A DNA stretch of 10,700 nucleotides, taken from NCBI GenBank assembly GCA_903839965.1, contig CAIMEK010000403.1, positions 1 to 10,700 on the forward strand, written 5' to 3'. Position numbers and translations under genes: made by a program. Below, in pieces: positions 1 through 5,514 of this stretch. The notes under the pieces were generated by a model. It worked only from the letters and a program-made list of their open reading frames with translations, was not told the DNA's origin and searched no databases. The number at the start of each line of letters is the position of its first letter. The stretch's first letter is position 1. This DNA is from an uncultured Acetobacteraceae bacterium (GTDB taxonomy: Bacteria > Pseudomonadota > Alphaproteobacteria > Acetobacterales > Acetobacteraceae).

Positions 1-282
1 CGGCGGCGGCGCCTCGGGGAGCAGCGTGGGCGGCACGGCGGCGGTGGCCGGCTCGGGCACCGGAGCGGCGGGGGTCGGAACGGCCGCCGGAACCGGCGCG
101 GTCGCCGGCGGCGAGGGGATCACCGTCGCCACCTCGGAAACCGGCTGCGCGGCGGGCCCGGGGCGAAGGTAGAACGGCAACGTCCCCGCCGCGGCGCCCA
201 GAACAACGATGCAAAGCACCACACCGGCGCGCGCAAGATGGCCCCGGAAAGCACGGGCGGGACGGAACGGGGAATGGATCAT
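1..282 (-). CDS. Partial membrane-anchored Pro/Ala-rich protein (N-terminal 94 residues), function unknown
   Basis: Read on the minus strand, an ATG at 282-280 opens a frame that stays open for 94 codons to the left edge, so the C-terminus is missing. The protein begins with a short, basic cytoplasmic stretch (Arg at 7, 10, 13 and 18). One hydrophobic segment follows at about residues 19-39, and then a long Pro/Ala/Val-rich stretch from residue 41 to the edge. This is the layout of a single-pass inner-membrane protein with an extended periplasmic linker, as seen in SPOR-domain, TonB-like or cell-wall-associated proteins; the domain that would decide among these lies outside the window. An in-frame TTG at 294-292 is a possible alternative start. 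No strong Shine-Dalgarno is visible. The gene is divergent from trpG. The reading frame is well supported by composition and length, but I do not recognise the product. Confidence 0.6.
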   Translation of the reverse strand, partial: MIHSPFRPARAFRGHLARAGVVLCIVVLGAAAGTLPFYLRPGPAAQPVSEVATVIPSPPATAPVPAAVPTPAAPVPEPATAAVPPTLLPEAPPP

Positions 283-529
283 GCTGACGTCCAATGGAGG
301 ACCGCCAATGCGATGCCGCACCACGGGCCTCGGCGTCAACTGAATTCGCCCGGAGTCGGGATCGGGACGACCCCGCCCGTTACCAGTGTGCCACGAGCGC
401 CGGTTGATTTTCCGCTTCTGCCGCGGCGGCGAGCATGCCATTGAACGCGCCGCATTGCGCAGCCCGGGCACCGCGCGGGGCCCGGACCGTCGGTTTGACC
501 GCACCCCTATCGCCGCGCAGGATGCCGCC
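283..529. other. Divergent intergenic region upstream of trpG
   Basis: This 247-bp stretch separates the minus-strand membrane protein from trpG and must hold the operon promoter unless transcription enters from elsewhere. I found no leader peptide with tandem Trp codons and no attenuator with a T run. The only clear secondary structure is a G+C-rich 6-bp inverted repeat, CCGGGC at 464-469 and GCCCGG at 480-485, with a 10-nt loop and no following T tract. A TTGACC at 495-500 could serve as a -35 box, but the hexamer 17 bp further on (518-523, CAGGAT) is a poor -10, so I do not call a promoter. In-frame codons upstream of the trpG ATG, from 386, are open but look non-coding. Confidence 0.5.
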
Positions 530-1132
530 ATGATCCTGTTGATCGACAACTACGACAGCTTCACGTTCAACCTCGTCCACTTCCTGGGCGACCTGGGCGC
601 CCGTTGCGACGTGCGCCGCAACGACCAGCTGAGCGTGGCGGAGGCGCTGGCAAGCGCCCCGGAGGCGATCGTGCTGTCGCCCGGGCCCTGCACGCCGAAC
701 GAGGCTGGTATCTGCCTGGAGCTTATCGCGGCCGCCGCCGGGCGGATTCCCATCCTCGGCGTGTGCCTGGGCCACCAGGCGATCGGCCAGGCGTTCGGCG
801 GCGAAGTGGTGCGCGCGCCGGCGCCGATGCACGGCAAGGTGACGCCGGTGCAGCACGATGGCACCGACATCTTCGCGGACGTGCCGAGTCCGTTCGAGGC
901 CACCCGCTACCACAGCCTGGTGGTGCGCCGCGACGGACTGCCGCCGGTGCTGGTGGAAACCGCGCGCAACGCCGAAGGGCTGATCATGGCATTGCGCCAC
1001 CGCGACCTGCCGATATTCGGCGTGCAGTTCCATCCGGAGAGCATCGCCAGCCAGCACGGCCATCGCATTCTCGCCAATTTCCTGGCGATCGCGCGCGGCA
1101 GCAACGTTCCCGCGTCGGCGCGCGCCGCCTGA
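530..1132 (+). CDS. trpG: Anthranilate synthase component II (glutamine amidotransferase)
   Basis: A 200-residue class I glutamine amidotransferase. It releases ammonia from glutamine for anthranilate formation from chorismate by the TrpE subunit, the first committed step of tryptophan synthesis, in the cytoplasm. The start typical of the family, MILLIDNYDSFTFNLVHFLG, fixes the ATG at 530, which has AGGA 7 nt upstream (519-522). The catalytic triad is visible: Cys79 in GVCLGHQAIG, His168 and Glu170 in the FHPES motif. PGP at 51-53 forms the oxyanion region, and HGK at 101-103 is the TrpG/PabA signature. Length is normal. An in-frame ATG at 386 would add 48 residues with no family similarity and is rejected. 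It is the first gene of the trpGDC-moaC-moeA run and has no adjacent trpE. The TrpG/PabA families cannot be split by sequence alone; it could also serve aminodeoxychorismate synthase, as in bacteria with one shared subunit. Confidence 0.96.
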   Translation: MILLIDNYDSFTFNLVHFLGDLGARCDVRRNDQLSVAEALASAPEAIVLSPGPCTPNEAGICLELIAAAAGRIPILGVCLGHQAIGQAFGGEVVRAPAPMHGKVTPVQHDGTDIFADVPSPFEATRYHSLVVRRDGLPPVLVETARNAEGLIMALRHRDLPIFGVQFHPESIASQHGHRILANFLAIARGSNVPASARAA

Positions 1133-1155
1133 ACGAACGGGGCCACCGCGTGTTT

Positions 1156-2160
1156 ATGAACCTGAAGTCCCTGCTCGCCCGCCTCGCCGCCGGCGAAACG
1201 CTGTCGGCCGACGAGGCCGAAGCGGCGTTCGGCGTGATCATGTCCGGCGAGGCCACGCCGGCGCAGATCGCCGGCCTGCTGATGGCCATGCGGGTGCGCG
1301 GGGAGACGGTGCCGGAAATCATCGGCGCGGTGCGCGCCATGCGGGCCCGCATGACCCGGGTGGAGGCCCCGCCGGGAGCGATCGACGTGTGCGGCACCGG
1401 CGGCGACAACGCCGGCACGCTGAACGTGTCCACCGCCGTCACCTTCGTGCTGGCGGGGCTGGAGGTGCCGGTCGCCAAGCACGGCAACCGCGCGCTCTCC
1501 TCGCGCACCGGCGGGGCCGACGTGCTCGCCGCGCTGGGCGTCGACGTGGACGTGGCGCTCGACCGCCTGCCCGGCATCCTGCGGGCGGCCCATTGCGTCT
1601 TCCTGTTCGCGCCGCGCCACCACGCCGCGCTGCGCCACGCCGCCGGCCCGCGGGTGGAGCTGGGCACCCGCACCATTTTCAACCTGCTCGGCCCGCTGGC
1701 GAACCCCGCCGGGGTGCGCCGCCAGCTCACCGGGGTGTTCGACCCGGCCTGGGCGCGGCCGATGGTGGAAACGCTGGCCTCGCTGGGCACGGAGTGCTGC
1801 TGGCTGGTGCACGGCCAGGGCCTGGATGAACTGACCGTGGCCGGCGAGAACCAGGTCGTCGCGCTGCGCGATGGCGCCATCCGCGAGTTCATCGTGACCC
1901 CCGAGCAGGCCGGGCTGCCGCGCGCGCCGGTCGCCGCCATCCGCGGCGGCGATGCCGAGGTGAACGCCGCCGCGCTCGGCGCGCTGCTGGGTGGCGCGAC
2001 TGGGCCGTACCGCGACACGGTGCTGCTGAACGCCGCCGCGGGCCTGATCGTGGCAGGGCGAACCGATGACCTGCGTGCGGGCGTGGCGCTCGCCGCTGCT
2101 TCGATCGATGGCGGCGCGGCGCTGACGGCGCTGGAAACGCTGCGACGGGAGACCGCATGA
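1156..2160 (+). CDS. trpD: Anthranilate phosphoribosyltransferase
   Basis: A 334-residue enzyme that transfers the phosphoribosyl group of PRPP to anthranilate, the second step of the tryptophan branch. It belongs to the nucleoside phosphorylase/TrpD (glycosyltransferase family 3) fold. An N-terminal helical domain (about residues 1-70) is followed by the PRPP-binding glycine loop GTGGD at 80-84, the KHGNRALSS motif at 108-116, the conserved RTIFNLLGPLANP segment at 172-184, and Asp224-Glu225 in GLDE, the metal-binding pair. Length is standard. The gene starts 23 bp after trpG. The ATG at 1156 gives the usual N-terminus (MNLKSLLARL). An in-frame GTG at 1150 lies better spaced behind a GGGG at 1139-1142 and would add only two residues, so the exact start is uncertain. 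The 3' end overlaps trpC by 4 bp (ATGA), which implies translational coupling. Confidence 0.96.
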   Translation: MNLKSLLARLAAGETLSADEAEAAFGVIMSGEATPAQIAGLLMAMRVRGETVPEIIGAVRAMRARMTRVEAPPGAIDVCGTGGDNAGTLNVSTAVTFVLAGLEVPVAKHGNRALSSRTGGADVLAALGVDVDVALDRLPGILRAAHCVFLFAPRHHAALRHAAGPRVELGTRTIFNLLGPLANPAGVRRQLTGVFDPAWARPMVETLASLGTECCWLVHGQGLDELTVAGENQVVALRDGAIREFIVTPEQAGLPRAPVAAIRGGDAEVNAAALGALLGGATGPYRDTVLLNAAAGLIVAGRTDDLRAGVALAAASIDGGAALTALETLRRETA

Positions 2161-2978
2161 CCGCGCCTGTCACCATGAACGAAAGCGATGCGCTGCGGCG
2201 GATCTGCGCGCAGACCCGCGCCGATCTGGAGCGGCGCAAGTCGCTGGCCAGCCTGGAAGCGATGCGCTCCCGCGCCACCCAGGCCGACCCGCCGCGCGGC
2301 TTCGGGGCGGCGCTGATGCAGACCGTGGCGGACGGCCGGCTCGGCCTGATCGCCGAGATCAAGAAGGCCTCCCCCTCCGGCGGCGTGATCCGCGCCGACT
2401 TCGATCCGCCCGCGCTCGCCCGCGCCTACCAGCAGGGCGGCGCCACCTGCCTCTCGGTGCTGACCGACGCGCCGTTCTTCGAGGGATGCGCGGACGACCT
2501 CAGGGCGGCGCGCGCGGCGGTCGACATGCCGGTGTTGCGCAAGGATTTCATCCTCGATCCCTGGCAGGTCTACGAAAGCCGGGCGATGGGGGCGGACTGC
2601 ATCCTGCTCATCCTGGCCGCGCTGACCGACGAGCTGGCGGTCGAGCTGGAAGCGCTGGCGCGGGCGCTCGACATGGACGTGCTGGCCGAGGTGCACGACC
2701 GCCGCGAACTCGACCGCGCGCTCGGGCTGCAGACTACGATGATCGGCATCAACAACCGCAACCTCAAGACCTTGCAGACCGATCTTTCAGTTACGGAGTG
2801 GCTCGCGCCGCAAGCGCCGCCGGACCGATTCCTGGTGTCGGAAAGCGGCGTGCGCACGCATGAGGATTTGCGCCGGCTGGCCGGGCTGGGGGTCGGCGCG
2901 TTCCTGGTCGGCGAAACGCTGATGCGCCAGGCGGACGTGGCCGCGGCCACCCGGGTCCTGTTGGGCGCCACCGCGTGA
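2157..2978 (+). CDS. trpC: Indole-3-glycerol-phosphate synthase
   Basis: A 273-residue monofunctional (beta/alpha)8-barrel enzyme that closes the indole ring from CdRP (1-(o-carboxyphenylamino)-1-deoxyribulose 5-phosphate). There is no fused TrpF domain, unlike E. coli. Visible active-site residues, by analogy with the archaeal enzyme, are Glu67 and Lys69 in IAEIKKASPSGG, Lys129 in VLRKDF, Glu178 in AEVHD, Asn199 in GINNRNL and Glu229 in VSESG. The phosphate-binding GAFLVGETLM lies at 248-256. The ATG at 2157 overlaps the trpD stop as ATGA and has GGGAG at 2147-2151. A second in-frame ATG at 2175 would remove six residues and cannot be excluded. The 3' end overlaps moaC by 4 bp (GTGA). The cytoplasmic pathway position and the neighbours agree, and nothing is missing from the family core. 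Confidence 0.96.
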   Translation: MTAPVTMNESDALRRICAQTRADLERRKSLASLEAMRSRATQADPPRGFGAALMQTVADGRLGLIAEIKKASPSGGVIRADFDPPALARAYQQGGATCLSVLTDAPFFEGCADDLRAARAAVDMPVLRKDFILDPWQVYESRAMGADCILLILAALTDELAVELEALARALDMDVLAEVHDRRELDRALGLQTTMIGINNRNLKTLQTDLSVTEWLAPQAPPDRFLVSESGVRTHEDLRRLAGLGVGAFLVGETLMRQADVAAATRVLLGATA

Positions 2979-3451
2979 GCGCCGGCTTCAGCCATTTCGA
3001 CGAGTCCGGCCAGGCCGTAATGGTGGACGTCGGCGGCAAGGCGGAAACCCGGCGCACGGCCACCGCACGCGGGCGGGTGGTCATGCAGGCGGCAACGCTG
3101 GCGATGATCCGCGCCGGCAGCGCCGCCAAGGGCGATGTGCTGGGCGTGGCGCGACTGGCCGGCATCATGGGTGCCAAGCGCACCGCCGAGCTGATCCCGC
3201 TTTGCCACCCGTTGCCGCTCTACTCGGTGCGGGTCGACCTGGCGCCCGACGGCGAGGATGCGGTGGCCATCGAGGCCACGGTGACCACCACCGGGCGGAC
3301 CGGGGTGGAAATGGAAGCGCTGACCGCCGTCACGGTGGCGGCGCTGACGGTGTACGACATGTGCAAGGCGGTGGACCGCGGCATGCGCGTCGAGGCGGTG
3401 CGCGTGGTGGCCAAGTCGGGCGGCAAGTCCGGCGCGTTCCGGCAGGACTGA
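2975..3451 (+). CDS. moaC: Cyclic pyranopterin monophosphate synthase
   Basis: A 158-residue MoaC. It acts with MoaA to turn GTP into cyclic pyranopterin monophosphate, the first stage of molybdenum-cofactor synthesis; MoaC converts the 3',8-cyclo-GTP intermediate. The family signature runs through FSHFDESG (5-12), KGDV (52-55), AGIMGAKRTAELIPLCHPLPL (62-82), GRTGVEMEAL (107-116) and DMCKAVDRGM (128-137). Lys52, His78, Asp128 and Lys131 match known catalytic positions of E. coli MoaC. Length is typical. The start is GTG at 2975, overlapping the trpC stop as GTGA. The next in-frame ATG, at codon 16, would delete the conserved FSHFDESG, so GTG is the better choice. Expression is probably tied to trpC translation because no strong separate ribosome site is visible. 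MoaA is not in the window. Confidence 0.96.
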   Translation: MSAGFSHFDESGQAVMVDVGGKAETRRTATARGRVVMQAATLAMIRAGSAAKGDVLGVARLAGIMGAKRTAELIPLCHPLPLYSVRVDLAPDGEDAVAIEATVTTTGRTGVEMEALTAVTVAALTVYDMCKAVDRGMRVEAVRVVAKSGGKSGAFRQD

Positions 3452-3455
3452 GGAC

Positions 3456-4655
3456 ATGATCAGCCTCGAGCAAGCGCGCGCCCGCATCCTGGCGCCGTTG
3501 CGCGCGACCGCGGCCGAAGTGGTGGCGCTGTCCGAGGCCTGGGGGCGGGTGGCCGCCGTGCCGGTGCGGGCCCGGCTGACCCAGCCGCCGCGCGACGTCT
3601 CCGCGATGGACGGGTTCGCGCTCTGCGCCGCCGACGGCCGGCTGGGCGCCGTGCTGAGGGTGGTCGGCAGCGCGCCGGCCGGGCATCCCTGGGAGGGCAC
3701 GCTGCGGCCGGGGGAGGCGCTGCGCATCTTCACCGGCAGCATCATGCCGGCGGGGGCGGACGCGGTGCTGCTGCAGGAGGACGCCGAATTCGCCGGCGCG
3801 CGCGTAACAGTGCAGGAGGCGGTGGCGGTAGGCCGCTGGATTCGCCCTGCCGGGCAGGACTTCGCTTCAGGCGACGTTCTGGTTCAGGCCGGCAAGCGAC
3901 TGAATTCACGGGATATCGGCCTCATCGCCGCCGGCAACCACCCCTGGCTGTCCGTGCACCGGCGCCCGCGCGTCGCGATTCTGGCGACCGGCGACGAAAT
4001 CGCGCTGCCCGGCGAGCCCATTCCCGCCGGCGGCATCGTCAGCTCCAACTCGCACGCCCTGGCGGCCCTGGTGCGCGCCTGCGGCGGCGAGCCGGTGGTG
4101 CTGCCGGTGGCGCCGGACGATCCCGCCAGCCTGGCGGCGGCGGCGGCGGCGGCGAGCGGAATGGACATGTTCGTCACCACCGGCGGGGCCAGCGTGGGCC
4201 AGCACGACCTGGTGCAATCGGCGCTGGGCGGCCTGCAGGTGGATTTCTGGACCGTCGCGATGCGACCGGGCAAGCCGGTGATCCATGGCCAGCTGGGCGA
4301 TGTGCCGATGCTCGGGCTGCCCGGCAACCCCGTATCGTCGCTGATCTGCGGCATCGTATTCCTGCTGCCGGCGATCGAACGGCTGTCCGGCCTGCCCGGC
4401 GAGGCGCCGCCGGTGGTGCAGGCGACGCTGGCCGCGCCGCTGGGCGCCAACGACCAGCGGGCGGACCATTTGCGCGCCACGCTGGCCGAAGGGCCGGACG
4501 GAGCGCTGCTGGTCACCGCCTTCGCGCGGCAGGATTCGGCCATGCTCGGGGTGCTGGCGCGGGCCGATGCGCTGATCCTGCGCCCGCCGCATGCGCCGGC
4601 GCTGGCCGCCGGGGCAAGCGTGCCGATCATCCGGCTGGACGCGCTCGGCCTGTAG
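3456..4655 (+). CDS. moeA: Molybdopterin molybdenumtransferase
   Basis: A 399-residue MoeA, which inserts molybdate into adenylylated molybdopterin, the last step before nucleotide attachment. Motifs in order: DVSAMDGFA (47-55, with conserved Asp52), FTGSIMPAGADAV (92-104), the RPAGQDF segment (130-136), the start of the MoCF-binding domain at PRVAILATGDEI (171-182), the VTTGGASVGQHD loop (240-251, Asp251 near the site) and MRPGKPV...LGLPGNPVSS (269-295). A C-terminal beta domain closes the protein. ATG at 3456 is 4 bp after the moaC stop; AGGA at 3444-3447 lies 8 nt upstream. It ends with TAG and is the last gene of the trp-mo run. A run of seven GCG codons (4134-4154, Ala227-233) lies in a variable stretch just before the MoCF loop. 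The E. coli-like subunit order and length fit the family well. Confidence 0.96.
   Translation: MISLEQARARILAPLRATAAEVVALSEAWGRVAAVPVRARLTQPPRDVSAMDGFALCAADGRLGAVLRVVGSAPAGHPWEGTLRPGEALRIFTGSIMPAGADAVLLQEDAEFAGARVTVQEAVAVGRWIRPAGQDFASGDVLVQAGKRLNSRDIGLIAAGNHPWLSVHRRPRVAILATGDEIALPGEPIPAGGIVSSNSHALAALVRACGGEPVVLPVAPDDPASLAAAAAAASGMDMFVTTGGASVGQHDLVQSALGGLQVDFWTVAMRPGKPVIHGQLGDVPMLGLPGNPVSSLICGIVFLLPAIERLSGLPGEAPPVVQATLAAPLGANDQRADHLRATLAEGPDGALLVTAFARQDSAMLGVLARADALILRPPHAPALAAGASVPIIRLDALGL
4134..4154 (+). repeat. Perfect GCG trinucleotide tract inside moeA
   Basis: Seven consecutive GCG codons encode Ala227-233 of MoeA. The tract lies between the DDPASL segment and the conserved TTGGASVG loop, in a helix that varies in length in the family. 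Gain or loss of units would change the protein by whole alanines without a frameshift. High G+C and an Ala-rich proteome are enough to explain it. Confidence 0.85.
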
Positions 4656-4676
4656 TCCGATTGGCACAGGCCGTGC

Positions 4677-4704
4677 TTGACGCGGCCGCGGGAACTTATA
4701 TAGA
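4677..4704 (+). promoter_or_regulatory. Predicted lexA promoter
   Basis: TTGACG at 4677-4682 (CTTGAC when read from 4676) matches a sigma-70-type -35 box. It is followed after 16 bp by TATAGA at 4699-4704 as -10, inside the A+T-rich TTATATA that stands out in G+C-rich surroundings. This predicts a transcript start near 4711 and a leader of about 60 nt. The elements lie 22 bp after the moeA stop, so lexA has its own promoter although it follows the trp-mo operon on the same strand. The exact -10 register is uncertain because TATATA at 4697-4702 is also possible. Confidence 0.7.
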
Positions 4705-4706
4705 AC
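4692..4706. promoter_or_regulatory. LexA operator (SOS box, alphaproteobacterial GAAC-N7-GAAC type)
   Basis: The sequence is GAAC at 4692-4695, seven bases (TTATATA), then GAAC at 4703-4706: an exact match to the direct-repeat LexA box described for alphaproteobacteria such as Rhodobacter and Rhizobium. It covers the predicted -10 region of lexA, so bound LexA would block RNA polymerase. This is the expected autoregulation of the SOS repressor. Match, position and downstream gene agree. Confidence 0.92.
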
Positions 4707-4715
4707 GCTGGATCA

Positions 4716-4730
4716 GTTGCCGGTTTGTTC
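4716..4730. promoter_or_regulatory. Possible second, degenerate LexA half-repeat box
   Basis: GTTG at 4716-4719, seven bases, then GTTC at 4727-4730. On the other strand this reads GAAC-N7-CAAC, matching seven of eight specified bases of the LexA box. It starts 24 bp after the first box starts and lies just downstream of the predicted transcript start, in opposite orientation. It could be an auxiliary operator, but one eight-base pattern with a mismatch may arise by chance. Confidence 0.4.
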
Positions 4731-4773
4731 CGTGCCCCTCGGACGTGAACGCCGGCGCCTGGGAGTCTCCTCA

Positions 4774-5511
4774 ATGCTGACGCGCAAGCAGCACGAGCTG
4801 CTCATCTTCATCGACCAGCATCTGACCTCTACCGGCTTCTCGCCCAGTTTCGAGGAGATGAAGGAGGCGCTGCAGCTCAAGTCCAAGTCGGGCATCCATC
4901 GGCTGATCACGGCGCTGGAGGAGCGTGGCTTCCTGCGCCGGCGCCACCACCGGGCGCGCGCGCTCGAAGTGGTGCGCCTGCCCGAGGCGATGACGCCGCG
5001 CGGCATGGCGACCCTGGAGGCGAGCCGCGGCGGGCCGGAGGACGGCCAGGCCGGGTTCGCTCCCAACGTCATCCGCGGCGATTTCACCGGGCGGCTGCAA
5101 GGGGTGCGGGCAGCCAACGAGGCGGGGGCGGTGCAACTGCCGATGTACGGCCGGATCGCCGCCGGGCTGCCGATCGAGGCCCTGCGCGACACCGGCACGC
5201 AGATCGAGGTGCCGCTGGCGATCCTGGGCAGCGGCGAGCATTTCGCGTTGGAGGTCGCCGGCGAGTCGATGATCGATGCCGGCATCCTGGACGGCGACAC
5301 GGCGATCATCCGCAAGGGCGAAACGGCCGAGACCGGGCAGATCGTGGTGGCGCTGATCGACGAGTCCGAGGTGACGCTGAAGCGGCTGCGCCGGCGCGGC
5401 GGCAACTCGATCGCGCTGGAGCCGGCCAACAAGGACTTTGAAACCCGCATCTTCCCGGCCGACCGGGTGCAGGTGCAGGGCCGGCTGGTGGCGCTGCTCC
5501 GGCGCTACTGA
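4774..5511 (+). CDS. lexA: SOS-response transcriptional repressor LexA
   Basis: A 245-residue LexA. It represses DNA-damage genes and cleaves itself when RecA filaments form. Residues 1-65 form the winged helix-turn-helix DNA-binding domain (MLTRKQHELL..., recognition region around SKSGIHRLITALEERGF, 38-53). A long linker (about 68-120) precedes the S24 peptidase domain. The cleavage bond is Ala130-Gly131 in GRIAAGLP, the nucleophile Ser165 is in GESM, and the general base Lys203 is in VTLKRL; the Ser-Lys spacing (38) is close to that of E. coli. The protein is longer than the 202-residue E. coli form through its linker, which is common in alphaproteobacteria. ATG at 4774 has GGGAG at 4761-4765, 8 nt upstream; 19 in-frame upstream codons from 4717 are rejected because they fall in the leader after the operator. 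It ends 3 bp before the stop of convergent comEC. Confidence 0.97.
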   Translation: MLTRKQHELLIFIDQHLTSTGFSPSFEEMKEALQLKSKSGIHRLITALEERGFLRRRHHRARALEVVRLPEAMTPRGMATLEASRGGPEDGQAGFAPNVIRGDFTGRLQGVRAANEAGAVQLPMYGRIAAGLPIEALRDTGTQIEVPLAILGSGEHFALEVAGESMIDAGILDGDTAIIRKGETAETGQIVVALIDESEVTLKRLRRRGGNSIALEPANKDFETRIFPADRVQVQGRLVALLRRY

Positions 5512-5514
5512 GCC

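Noticed and set aside
464..485. CCGGGC/GCCCGG hairpin as a trp attenuator
   Set aside because: There is no T run and no leader peptide with Trp codons; short G+C-rich inverted repeats are common at this base composition.
495..523. Candidate trpG promoter TTGACC-N17-CAGGAT
   Set aside because: The -10 hexamer matches the consensus at only three positions and would place the transcript start on the start codon.
386..529. In-frame extension of trpG starting at ATG 386 (48 extra residues)
   Set aside because: The extension has no resemblance to the family N-terminus, while ATG 530 gives the canonical start and has AGGA 7 nt upstream.
984..2696. Long open frames on the minus strand opposite trpG, trpD and trpC (for example 570 codons)
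   Set aside because: They are Arg/Ala/Gly/Ser/Pro-rich shadows of high-G+C coding DNA and lie opposite genes with full conserved motifs.
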